A DNA stretch of 16,903 nt from Dehalococcoidia bacterium. Its GTDB lineage: Bacteria > Chloroflexota > Dehalococcoidia > Lucifugimonadales > SHYF01. Made by a program: the position numbers and the translations under genes. Of this stretch, positions 7,096 through 14,228 are shown one piece after another (the first letter of the stretch is position 1; each line of letters begins with the position of its first letter). Location: the NCBI GenBank assembly GCA_009692985.1, contig SHYF01000015.1:1-16903 (forward strand), read 5' to 3'. Below the pieces are notes generated by a model. That model did no database searches. It was not told where the DNA came from and was given only the letters and a program-made list of their open reading frames with translations.

Positions 7096-7101
7096 CTCCT
7101 T
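7096..7101 (-). promoter_or_regulatory. Ribosome binding site that fixes the long HTH-HisB start
   Basis: On the - strand AAGGAG ends eight bases before the ATG at 7087, an ideal spacing. I found no comparable site before an internal start that would give only the dehydratase domain, so the HTH region is very likely translated. Confidence 0.75.
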
Positions 7102-7112
7102 ACTAGTTGTTT

Positions 7113-7222
7113 TGACCCTTACCCCCTAGCCCCCTCTCCCTCACAGGGAGAGGGGGAGGGAGAAAGGAATCTGGGGGACACCCCCAGACCCCCGACAAGG
7201 AACCTGGGTTCCTTGTATCCTC
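7113..7222 (+). repeat. Triple-hairpin intergenic element, copy 3 (hisC-hisB gap)
   Basis: Hairpin 1 is a perfect 12-bp stem (7130-7141 with 7145-7156, loop CAC). Hairpin 2 is CTGGGGGACACCCCCAG (7171-7187), identical to copy 1. Hairpin 3 is ACAAGGAACC pairing perfectly with GGTTCCTTGT (7195-7204, 7207-7216). Its sequence is quite different from hairpin 3 in the other copies but it is fully paired. It lies in the leader just upstream of hisB. Confidence 0.85.
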
Positions 7223-7251
7223 CTGAGTTCGTGTGCAAATCAGTTTGGCCT

Positions 7252-8349
7252 CTACGATAATATCATTTGCAGCGCTTCTACTAGGGCCTTGTTCTGCTGG
7301 GGAAGGCCCACACTGAGGCGGATATAGTCCCGCAGCAAATCAGTATCATAGTAGCGAACAAATATACCACGCTTTGCCAGTTCCTGGTAGACACGATGGC
7401 CCTGGCCCTTGGCCAGGCGGCAGAGGATGAAGTTGGCGCGGGATGGCAGCGGGACAAGCCCAGGGATTCGCCGCAGCCGGGCAAAGAGGCTATCTCGCTC
7501 AGCCACGATGGACTGGACACGCGATAGCAGGAGGGCCTTGTCATCCAGCGAAGCTAACAGGGCGATCTCGGCGGCGACGCTGAGGTTATAGGGGGGCTTG
7601 ATGACCATCAGCCGCTCGGCGACTGCCGGGTCCATGATGCCGTACCCCAGGCGCATGCCAGCCAGGCCCGCCCACTTGCTGAATGTGCGCAGCACCACCA
7701 GGTTGGAGTGTTGGGGAATCAGGTGGGCCAGGGTGGCGCCGGCGAACTCGTAGTAGGCCTCGTCCACCACCACCAGCAGGTCCAGCGACAGAAGCTGGCG
7801 AAGAGTGGCTTCACTTAGCAGGTTGCCCGAGGGATTATTGGGCGAGGCCAGAAAGATGACCTTGGCTCCTTGTCTGGCCTCTTTACGGATGGCTTCTATG
7901 TCCACGTCGAAGGTTTTGGTGCGTGGCACGGAAACCAGCTCTCCGCCAACCACGGAGACGAACGAGGCGTACATCCCAAAGGTGGGCACGCAATCAATGA
8001 CGCGGTCGCCTGGCGCGACGAAGAGGCGGAGCAACAGGTCAATTAGCTCATCGCTGCCCACGCCAGCCACTATGCGATCTGGAGTGGTGCCGGCGTATGC
8101 GGCCAAGGCTTCCCGGATGCGGCGCTGCTGAGGGTCGGGGTATATGTGGTAGCCTTTGTAGCTGGCCAGGGCTTCAGCCACCTTGGGCGAGGGGCCGTAG
8201 GGGTTCTCGTTGGCATCCAGCTTGGCGATGTCGTCTTCGGCGAGGCCGGCGCGGGCGGCCAGCACCGACGGAGGGTCCACCGCCGCGTAGGGGACGGCGT
8301 CCAGCATGTGAGGGAGCATCAGACTACGTATGTCTTTTGGGTTGGGCAT
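7252..8349 (-). CDS. hisC: Histidinol-phosphate aminotransferase
   Basis: A 365-residue class I/II PLP aminotransferase that converts imidazole acetol phosphate to histidinol phosphate using glutamate. It has the HisC start LDANENPYGPSP (residues 44-55), SPNNPSGN (169-176), VVDEAYYEF with Asp196 for the PLP ring nitrogen, RTFSKWAGLAGMRLGYG with Lys225 as the PLP Schiff-base lysine, and a C-terminal Arg in DYIRLSVG. Length is normal. The ATG at 8349 has only a weak AGG upstream. It follows the uncharacterised gene at 8434-9192 after 84 bases and precedes hisB, which makes its substrate. Related aromatic aminotransferases are close in sequence, but the his context supports HisC. Confidence 0.93.
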   Translation of the reverse strand: MPNPKDIRSLMLPHMLDAVPYAAVDPPSVLAARAGLAEDDIAKLDANENPYGPSPKVAEALASYKGYHIYPDPQQRRIREALAAYAGTTPDRIVAGVGSDELIDLLLRLFVAPGDRVIDCVPTFGMYASFVSVVGGELVSVPRTKTFDVDIEAIRKEARQGAKVIFLASPNNPSGNLLSEATLRQLLSLDLLVVVDEAYYEFAGATLAHLIPQHSNLVVLRTFSKWAGLAGMRLGYGIMDPAVAERLMVIKPPYNLSVAAEIALLASLDDKALLLSRVQSIVAERDSLFARLRRIPGLVPLPSRANFILCRLAKGQGHRVYQELAKRGIFVRYYDTDLLRDYIRLSVGLPQQNKALVEALQMILS

Positions 8350-8384
8350 GGTATGTTACCTGTGGGACAGCCCCACCACCCCGC

Positions 8385-8424
8385 CAGATTGCGTCGCTCG
8401 AATACTCGCTCGCAACGACGAGGG
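8385..8424. repeat. Possible short dispersed repeat upstream of hisC
   Basis: The 84-base gap before hisC contains TTGCG (8389-8393) and CGCAA (8411-8415) around CTCG-rich sequence, then CGACGAGG. It resembles a degenerate form of the common bacterial CTTCGCTCGCAATGACA type of repeat, also seen near 6220-6240. Weak evidence. Confidence 0.35.
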
Positions 8425-8433
8425 TGCTGAGTT

Positions 8434-9192
8434 CTATTGCCGCGCTAGCAGGTTCGAGTTTAGCGCATCCACCCACTTGAGAAAGTCAATGCCATTCCGC
8501 AACGCTGCACGGAGTATATCAGGCGGCGGCGTGGTACCGCCCATTGCCAGCAGATCATCATAGAACCTCAGGGCATGCTGGTGTCCTGGGTCTCCATTGT
8601 ACCGCTCGCTTAGCCGCTGTAGCGCCGTAAACTTGTCCTCAGCCCAAAGGGCAGAGGCATCCTCATCGTCGTAGCTGACAAGTGCGTAGACCGATGGTGT
8701 GGTTATCGTGGATAGGAGGCGCAGCCTACGTGGAAGAGTGTCATTGCGATTGTCTACAAGGCTCCTTTGGAAGTCGGCGAGGTATTGTCGGGCTGTGCCT
8801 ATCAGTTTGCGGGAGTTCCCACGTAGTTGCTCGTTGGTTGGCTCGTAGCCCCCAGGTATTGCTCTGTAGAGCACGCTGTAGGTGCCGCGAATTGGCCCCA
8901 ACCACCCTGGCGGCAGATGTCCGATCTCTACCAAGTAAAGTTGCAACTCAGTGAAGCCAGCTTCGCGTACACTCAAGCTATCCATACGCTCCTGCATTGC
9001 GAAGATTTTGTCTGTATCTACACCGTACGGTCCAGACTGGCCTGGATTGAGGTAGACCTGGGCATCGAAGTCGGAGAAGCCCTGTATGATGCCTTGAATT
9101 GCGTCGCCGCCCAGAACTTCAAGGCAGACTCTTACCAGGCGCTCGCCAATGGCGTGCACCTGCGCCGGGTTTGATGGAATGGGTTGTGCCAT
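8434..9192 (-). CDS. Uncharacterised protein, possible nucleotidyltransferase fold
   Basis: A 252-residue protein I do not recognise with certainty. The N-terminal segment GGDAIQGIIQGFSDFDAQVYL (residues 28-48) has the shape of a minimal nucleotidyltransferase motif: a Gly-rich turn, then Ser-Asp-x-Asp (40-43) ending a strand. A later strand, ELQLYLVEIG, and the VLYRAIPGG segment also recall kanamycin nucleotidyltransferase-like proteins. The canonical Gly-Ser pair is not clear, so activity is uncertain. The C-terminal half is helical and acidic, with several Trp and Tyr. No signal peptide or membrane segment is seen. It sits between hisD and hisC in the same orientation, with a triple-hairpin element upstream and only a weak ribosome binding site. 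Nothing shows a role in histidine synthesis. Confidence 0.7.
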   Translation of the reverse strand: MAQPIPSNPAQVHAIGERLVRVCLEVLGGDAIQGIIQGFSDFDAQVYLNPGQSGPYGVDTDKIFAMQERMDSLSVREAGFTELQLYLVEIGHLPPGWLGPIRGTYSVLYRAIPGGYEPTNEQLRGNSRKLIGTARQYLADFQRSLVDNRNDTLPRRLRLLSTITTPSVYALVSYDDEDASALWAEDKFTALQRLSERYNGDPGHQHALRFYDDLLAMGGTTPPPDILRAALRNGIDFLKWVDALNSNLLARQ

Positions 9193-9202
9193 TTCTATCT
9201 AC

Positions 9203-9334
9203 CATCCCCCTGACCCTCTTTCCTTCGGTCAGCTCAGGACACGCTCTGCAAGGAAGGGGGTAAAGTAGAAAAGATCTGGGGGGACACACCCCAGATCCCC
9301 CGCCAAGTGGGCTTCGCCCCCCTGGACTCCCCCA
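9203..9334 (+). repeat. Triple-hairpin intergenic element, copy 4 (hisD-9192 gap), long-loop variant
   Basis: Hairpin 1 pairs the C/T-rich 9214-9225 with AAGGAAGGGGG (9250-9260), enclosing a long loop that carries CCTTCGGTCAGCTCAGG (9222-9238). Hairpin 2 is GATCTGGGG with CCCCAGATC (9273-9281, 9289-9297). Hairpin 3 pairs about 9303-9312 with 9316-9325, with two mismatches. On the - strand hairpin 2 is followed by TTTTCTACTTTA. It lies in the leader of the gene starting at 9192. Confidence 0.8.
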
Positions 9335-9354
9335 TGAAATAAGTCGTCGTCAGT

Positions 9355-10692
9355 CTACTCTTTTGGGGCCGCGCGCAGGTCGGCGGCGCGGGCGTGGCCG
9401 GTGAAGCCTTCGGCGCGGGCGATGATGGCTGCGGCGGGCGCTAGCCGGCGGGCCACATCCGGCTTCAACGCAATTACCGGGATCCGTTTGATGAACTGGT
9501 CTACGCCCAGGTATGAGGCAAAGCGCGCCGTGCCGTGGGTTGGAATTGTGTGGCTTGGGCCTGCCACGTAGTCGCCCATGACCTCGGCGGAGTGCTCGCC
9601 CAGGAACAATCCGCCGGCGTGGCGCACTCTTTTGACCCAGCGGCGGGGCTGCTTCACCATGAGGCAAAGATGCTCTGGGGCGATAAGGTTGGACACATCC
9701 AGTGCTTCCGCCAGGTTTCCAACCAGTATCATCGCGCCGTGGTTGTTCAAGGAGGCCAGGGCGATGTCCCGTCGCTCCAGCGTCATGAGCTGTTTCACCA
9801 GCTCATCCCCTACCCTGCTGACCAGGGCCTCCGATGGCGTTATCAGGACTGCCGAGGCCAGAACGTCGTGCTCCGCCTGGGCCAGGAGGTCGGCGGCGCA
9901 GAGGGCCGGGTCAGCCGAGTCGTCGGCAACGACCACGGTCTCGGTGGGGCCGAAGACGCCGTCAATGCCCACCTGACCGAAAAGCTGCTGCTTGGCCAGG
10001 GCGACGAATATGTTGCCCGGGCCGCAAATCTTGTCTACTTTGGGGACAGACTCGGTGCCAAAGGCCATGGCCGCGATAGCCTGAGCGCCGCCGATGCGGA
10101 ACACCCTATCCACGCCCGCTATGTGGGCCGCGGCCAGCACAACGGCGCTGGCGTTGACGCCGTCATGGGCGGGGCTGCATACGATGACCTCTTGCACTCC
10201 CGCTGTGCGGGCGGTGACAGCGCTCATGATGACAGTGGAAGGGTAAGCGGCGGTGCCGCCGGGGGCATAGAGGCCGACGCGCTCCAGAGGCACGATAAGC
10301 TCTCCAAGGCCAGTGTTGGGGTCGTGCCAGGTCTTTGGCAGGGATACTTCGGCGAACTTGGCGACTCGCTGGGCGGCAAGCTCAAGAGCGGCCCGAAGAT
10401 CGGTGGGGATGCTCTCCGCAGCCTGGGCAAGTGCTTTCTTGGGGACCTCCAGGTCTGCAAAGCGTATGCCATCTATGTGCTCCGTCAGGTCTCTTAGGGC
10501 CGCATCGCCACCCTTGCGGATATCCTCGATGATGCGGCGGACAGACTCGGGTACTGTTAGGGGTGAGCCCCAGACGGCCTGGCTGCGCAGGAGGACCGCC
10601 TTTGCCAGTTCCTCTGGAATCTCCTGAGAGGTAATGGAGGTGCGGGCTGCCGCGAATGCCCTGGCCTCCTCCAGGCCGTGCAACACTCTCAT
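9355..10692 (-). CDS. hisD: Histidinol dehydrogenase
   Basis: A 445-residue zinc enzyme that oxidises histidinol to histidine through histidinal using two NAD+. Landmarks, numbered from the ATG at 10692: CGPGNIFVALAK (from 223), FGPTETVVVAD, the zinc ligands Gln272 and His275 in QAEHD, the catalytic pair Glu340-His341 in APEHL, Asp374 in GDYVAG, His381, and the C-terminal zinc ligand His433 in GFTGHA. The ATG at 10692 overlaps the TGA of the upstream gene (ATGA, four shared bases), and the family N-terminus begins here. The ten extra codons available upstream belong to the overlap and are rejected. The overlap implies translational coupling with the phospholipase-C-like gene. The last step of the pathway. 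Confidence 0.95.
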   Translation of the reverse strand: MRVLHGLEEARAFAAARTSITSQEIPEELAKAVLLRSQAVWGSPLTVPESVRRIIEDIRKGGDAALRDLTEHIDGIRFADLEVPKKALAQAAESIPTDLRAALELAAQRVAKFAEVSLPKTWHDPNTGLGELIVPLERVGLYAPGGTAAYPSTVIMSAVTARTAGVQEVIVCSPAHDGVNASAVVLAAAHIAGVDRVFRIGGAQAIAAMAFGTESVPKVDKICGPGNIFVALAKQQLFGQVGIDGVFGPTETVVVADDSADPALCAADLLAQAEHDVLASAVLITPSEALVSRVGDELVKQLMTLERRDIALASLNNHGAMILVGNLAEALDVSNLIAPEHLCLMVKQPRRWVKRVRHAGGLFLGEHSAEVMGDYVAGPSHTIPTHGTARFASYLGVDQFIKRIPVIALKPDVARRLAPAAAIIARAEGFTGHARAADLRAAPKE

Positions 10693-11444
10693 GGCAGGTA
10701 CTCCCGGACTATCCTGGCCCATTCCTGCGCTATGGTCTGCCTGTACGAAACCAGGGCTGACTTGGGCACAATGTCGTATATGCGTTCCAGGCTTTGCGAT
10801 GGGTCTGCCAAGAAGCTATCGGCTATGAGTTTAGCCCGGTCGTGCTCCTGGGTGTCCTGCCGGCGGGTCGCGAGGCCTCGCAGTCGCTCCCAGGTGAACT
10901 CCCGCTGCGTGAGGCCAATCAGCCACTCTCGCCACTCGGTCAGCGTCTCGTCGGGCAGGAAGTCGACGGAGACTCCATCGTTGGCGTCTGGGAAGCGGTC
11001 GGCGACGGCCTTCATGCCAAGGCGCTTTTCCCTGACGCACCTGTCCAGGTCTAGCTGCAAGGCGCGATCCATTACGTTGGCCTCCACTGGGTCGTGGAAA
11101 AGGTCGCGGTTGGCGAAGTACGGGCGGTATATCTGGATAATCCATGCCTCGTCGGCCACCAGGTGAGAGATGTAACCGGCCATGAATGCCTGGGTAGGCC
11201 CAGAGAGGGCGGCCGCATGGCTCAAGTTGGGATATGCCACAAACAGATTAGTAGCGCCGGCGCCGATGGTGGAGTTGCTGAGAGGCGCAAAATGGGTGTC
11301 GTCGCGCTGGCCGCGGGTTATTACGCGCACATCCGGTGCGCAGCTACCCAGTAGGAAGCTGCCCAGATTGGCCTCGATGACCCGGCGAGAGAGATGCTCG
11401 GATAGCTCCAAAGCGATGTCCAGGTGAGCTGTGGGATTGGGCAC
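10689..11444 (-). CDS. Zinc-dependent phospholipase C-like protein
   Basis: A 251-residue protein resembling the zinc-dependent phospholipase C/S1-P1 nuclease-type fold. It begins PNPTAHLDIALEL with an early His7, then NLGSFLLGSCAPDVR with Asp38, RDDTHF (47-52), and AGYISHLVADEAW with His94 and Asp98. This spacing of His and Asp is the typical metal-site pattern of the family. No signal peptide is visible, so it is probably cytoplasmic. The GTG at 11444 starts ten bases after the hisG stop; the frame upstream of it only overlaps hisG. It ends by overlapping the hisD start. Similar proteins are common in Chloroflexota and Firmicutes without a known substrate. A histidinol-phosphate phosphatase role would be attractive from position but is only speculation. 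Confidence 0.75.
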   Translation of the reverse strand: MPNPTAHLDIALELSEHLSRRVIEANLGSFLLGSCAPDVRVITRGQRDDTHFAPLSNSTIGAGATNLFVAYPNLSHAAALSGPTQAFMAGYISHLVADEAWIIQIYRPYFANRDLFHDPVEANVMDRALQLDLDRCVREKRLGMKAVADRFPDANDGVSVDFLPDETLTEWREWLIGLTQREFTWERLRGLATRRQDTQEHDRAKLIADSFLADPSQSLERIYDIVPKSALVSYRQTIAQEWARIVREYLP

Positions 11445-11454
11445 GGTTTTATCT

Positions 11455-12477
11455 CTAATCTTGGCTAAGTGTCTTGAGCATCTTCTGGTAGGTATGGGAC
11501 AGATCGCGGAAGACGTAGCGGGGCTGGAGCACGGATACGCCGGTGCCGCCAATAGCGCGGAAGTGGTCCACCGTCTCTTGAAGGCTGGACTGCGGCACCA
11601 CCACGGTAACGGCGTACCAGCCGTCACCTTCGGGCGTGTAGACCTGGGAAACGGTGGGGCCTTTGAGTCCGGTGAACTCGTGGTGTTCGAGGACCGCCCG
11701 GGCCACGTGGTCGGCGGAAGGGCCGCGCACGTTGGCGGTGATTTTGAAGAAGCGGCGGGCCTCCAGGTATGCCTCCATGCGCTCGATGAGGCGGCGCGCC
11801 GCCTCTTGCTTAGCGGCGCTCTGCTTCAAGGTGGTGCGGTTGCCGATAAGGCAAGCCTGGGAGTGCAAAACTGTGCCGTCGGCTAGCACCTTTAGCTTGT
11901 TTTCTCGCAAGGTGGTGCCCGTAGCAGAGATGTCCACGATGAGGTCGGCGAAGCCCATGGTGGGAGCCGCCTCCAGTGTGCCGCTGGAAGGCACTACGGC
12001 GAAGAAGTTGATGCCGTGGCCAAAGAAGAAGCGTTGGGTCATGCGAGGGTACTTGGTGGCGACACGGAGGTCGCGACCGCGCTCCCTGAACTCAACCGCC
12101 AGGTCTGCCACATCGGCCATGTCTGTGACGTCCATCCATGCCTCGGGCACCGCCGTAACCAGCTCGCACTGGCTGTAGCCCAGGTCGTCACAGATGACGA
12201 AGCCGGGGCCGTCGTCCAGATGGGACTCGGCGAACCGGTCCAGTCCTGCGATACCTATGTCGGTGCTGCCGTCCTCCACTTTGGCGGTGATGTCTGCGGC
12301 GCGTTGGAACAGCACCAGGACGCCCTCCAGAGAGTGCAGCGATCCGGTGTAGCGGCGTGAGTTGGTGCGGTCCACAGCCAAGCCGCACTCTCGCAGGAAG
12401 GCGAGAGTGGAGTCATACATCTCGCCGTCGCTGGGGATGGCGAGCCGGAGAGGATCGTTGCTGTTGTTGCGCTGCAT
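11455..12477 (-). CDS. hisG: ATP phosphoribosyltransferase, long form
   Basis: A 340-residue enzyme for the committed step of histidine synthesis: ATP plus PRPP gives phosphoribosyl-ATP. The two catalytic lobes cover about residues 8-235, with DIGIAGLD, the C-D-D-L segment near 96-99, and the PRPP loop VDISATGTTLREN (181-193). Residues about 243-325 (FKITANVRG, then LKGPTVSQVY and WYAVTVVV) form the C-terminal regulatory domain of long-form HisG, which binds histidine for feedback inhibition and normally needs no HisZ. The ATG at 12477 is preferred; a GTG two codons upstream (12483) has better spacing to GAGG. The longer open frame upstream reads through a repeat and is rejected. It lies 147 bases after the HisS/HisZ-like gene. 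Confidence 0.93.
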   Translation of the reverse strand: MQRNNSNDPLRLAIPSDGEMYDSTLAFLRECGLAVDRTNSRRYTGSLHSLEGVLVLFQRAADITAKVEDGSTDIGIAGLDRFAESHLDDGPGFVICDDLGYSQCELVTAVPEAWMDVTDMADVADLAVEFRERGRDLRVATKYPRMTQRFFFGHGINFFAVVPSSGTLEAAPTMGFADLIVDISATGTTLRENKLKVLADGTVLHSQACLIGNRTTLKQSAAKQEAARRLIERMEAYLEARRFFKITANVRGPSADHVARAVLEHHEFTGLKGPTVSQVYTPEGDGWYAVTVVVPQSSLQETVDHFRAIGGTGVSVLQPRYVFRDLSHTYQKMLKTLSQD

Positions 12478-12489
12478 TCGCACAGATAC

Positions 12490-12605
12490 CTCATCCCCCT
12501 TTGTCCCCCTTCTCCTGCAGGAGAAGGGGGAATAGAAAAAGAGACCAGGGGGCACCCCTGTTACCCCGGCAGGGGGCACAGCCCCCTGCACCCCCAAGGG
12601 GAGAG
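12490..12605 (+). repeat. Triple-hairpin intergenic element, copy 5 (hisZ/S-hisG gap)
   Basis: Hairpin 1 is a perfect 12-bp stem (12505-12516 with 12519-12530). Hairpin 2 is CAGGGG-GCA-CCCCTG (12546-12560). Hairpin 3 is CAGGGGGC-ACA-GCCCCCTG (12570-12588), perfectly paired. An A-rich spacer lies between hairpins 1 and 2, so that on the - strand hairpin 2 is followed by TCTCTTTTTCTATTC. It lies in the leader of hisG. Confidence 0.85.
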
Positions 12606-12624
12606 TTCCTACCCCTGTTACTTA

Positions 12625-14046
12625 CTATGGCACCCTTCGGCGGCGAGTCTTTCCGTCTGGGTCCACGGTAAGGACGTAGGCCATCCCTTGCGACTGCGCC
12701 AGGAGGAGGCACTCCTTCAAGGAGCGACCATCCAACTCCAACTGTACCACTTTCCCCTGGGCACGCAAACGTTGCGCTTCTATGACCGCTGCGGGCGCAG
12801 CCGTCGCGCTGTCAGCCCTTACGAGGTGCGATTCGTGCTGGCTTACGGGGGCTTTGGAAAAGCCCGGTTTCACGGTGGTGGCAGCCAGTACGCGCTCCAG
12901 AGACCATGCAAAGCCCATGGCCGGCGTCGGATCAGCGCCTCCCAGGGCTTGAATCAGGTCGTCGTAGCGGCCACCTCCGCCAAGGGATGTGCCGCCAGAG
13001 GCGGGGTGCTGTACCTCGAACACCACGCCGGTGTAGTAGGCGATGCCGCGGGCAAGGCCAAAGTCCAAGGATACAGGCACTGCGGTATCGTAAAGGGCCA
13101 GCAGCTTCAGGGTGTCGGCCAGCCGGTCAAGCTCTGCCTTTGCCTGGACCGAGGCACTCCTCTGCCGGGCTTTCCTGAGCACCTCCTTTGGGTCGCCGCG
13201 TGTCTGCACCACTTTGGATAGGAGGTTTAAGGCCGCCTCAAAGCGACCGTTGTCCTGGGCGGACCGTTGCTTGCGCAGGAAGCGCTCCCGTATCTCTTGA
13301 GGGGTGCGCACGCCGATAATTGACGACTCAGAAGCTTGGACGTACTGCTCCAGCAGAGCCAAGGCCGCCTCAGATGTCACGGCGCTCTCTGCGTCTGCCG
13401 GGGTGGACTGTCCCGCTATCAGCCCCAGCTCCTCAGCCCGCTGCCGCACCAGGCGGACACCACCGTCGCCTTGGCTCAGTGTGCCAACGCTGGCCAAGAG
13501 GAAAAGCCGCGCCCTATCGGATATGTCCATGGAGTCCAGGAGCGCCGCCACATACCCCAGGTGGCCCACTATCAGGCGGTGTCCTGTGATGCCCAAGCTG
13601 GATAGGCCCTGGATGGCTAAGGCCATGACCTCTGCATCTGCCCAGGGGCCGGAAGCGCCGATCAGCTCCGCTCCGACCTGGGTGAACTGACGGTGCTCCG
13701 TAACCTCCGGCTCGTAGCGGAAGACGGGGCCAAGGTATGACCAGCGAACAGGCAAAGGACCGCCGCCGTTCATCCCGTGGAGATAGGCGCGGACTATGGA
13801 TGATGTGAACTCTGGGCGTAGGCTGACGCGGTGTCCGCCGGGGTCGGTGAATGTGTACATTTTGCTGGCAAGCTCGCCGCCGGACTTGCGGAGTAGGAGG
13901 TCTGTCTCCTCCAGGAGAGGCGTGCCCACGCGTCGGTAACCGTAGCTGGACATCAGGGAGCAAAGGGCATCGGCGGCCCAGGCTATGGTCTGGGTCGCCT
14001 GGGGGCCAAAGTCTTCCATTCCATTCAGGCGGCGCGGTAGCAGCAT
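12625..14046 (-). CDS. Histidyl-tRNA synthetase-like protein (HisZ or HisS paralogue)
   Basis: A 473-residue class II aminoacyl-tRNA synthetase fold. Motif 1 surrounds GTPLLEETDLL, motif 2 is SLRPEFTSSIVRA (from 75) and FRYEPEVTEHRQF (from 109), and the histidine-binding motif LARGIAYYTGVVFE (331-344) keeps the Arg and both Tyr. GGGGRYDDLI (356-365) precedes motif 3. RPEFT instead of RPEGT, and EPEVTEHRQF instead of the usual PQxGRxRQF, point away from a standard HisS. About 70 C-terminal residues look like a degenerate anticodon-binding domain, which HisZ usually lacks. Position directly before hisG favours a HisZ-like regulatory subunit, yet HisG here is the self-sufficient long form. The ATG at 14046 is chosen; a TTG at 14064 is possible, and neither has a clear ribosome binding site. 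First gene of the cluster. Confidence 0.8.
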   Translation of the reverse strand: MLLPRRLNGMEDFGPQATQTIAWAADALCSLMSSYGYRRVGTPLLEETDLLLRKSGGELASKMYTFTDPGGHRVSLRPEFTSSIVRAYLHGMNGGGPLPVRWSYLGPVFRYEPEVTEHRQFTQVGAELIGASGPWADAEVMALAIQGLSSLGITGHRLIVGHLGYVAALLDSMDISDRARLFLLASVGTLSQGDGGVRLVRQRAEELGLIAGQSTPADAESAVTSEAALALLEQYVQASESSIIGVRTPQEIRERFLRKQRSAQDNGRFEAALNLLSKVVQTRGDPKEVLRKARQRSASVQAKAELDRLADTLKLLALYDTAVPVSLDFGLARGIAYYTGVVFEVQHPASGGTSLGGGGRYDDLIQALGGADPTPAMGFAWSLERVLAATTVKPGFSKAPVSQHESHLVRADSATAAPAAVIEAQRLRAQGKVVQLELDGRSLKECLLLAQSQGMAYVLTVDPDGKTRRRRVP

Positions 14047-14081
14047 GACGATTTTCGATTGCAAGAAGCTATTCGACCATT

Positions 14082-14198
14082 CCCCTGTCCCCCTTTCCTT
14101 CGGCCTACTCAGGACAGGCTCTAGCCAGGAAGGGGGTAAAAGATATATCTGGGGGATACCCCCAGCCCCCCACCAAAGGGGCTTAGCCCCTCTGGGCT
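14082..14198 (+). repeat. Triple-hairpin intergenic element, copy 6 (his leader), long-loop variant
   Basis: Hairpin 1 pairs CCCCCTTTCCT (14089-14099) with AGGAAGGGGG (14127-14136), with one bulge, around a long loop holding CCTTCGGCCTACTCAGG (14097-14113). Hairpin 2 is CTGGGGGATACCCCCAG (14149-14165). Hairpin 3 pairs 14173-14182 with 14186-14195, loop TTA, one mismatch. On the - strand hairpin 2 is followed by ATATATCTTTTA. It lies between the his promoter and the first his gene. Confidence 0.85.
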
Positions 14199-14228
14199 CC
14201 TCTTATTATTCCGCAAGAAGCCAAGGGT

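Noticed and set aside
9535..10497. 320-codon open frame on the + strand opposite hisD
   Set aside because: A mirror frame of a GC-rich gene; the hisD protein is complete and unambiguous, and this frame has no recognisable domain.
10693..10722. Ten extra N-terminal codons on HisD
   Set aside because: They lie inside the upstream gene; the ATGA overlap at 10692 and family similarity fix the start.
12484..12597. N-terminal extension of HisG
   Set aside because: It reads through triple-hairpin copy 5; HisG similarity begins after 12477.
1757..14198. The six GC-rich elements as a CRISPR array or as transposon ends
   Set aside because: They are separated by kilobases of genes and differ internally, with no spacers, no target-site duplications and no transposase.
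14047..14222. T-box or His-rich leader peptide ahead of the his cluster
   Set aside because: No T-box core sequence and no run of His codons after a start codon was found in the leader.
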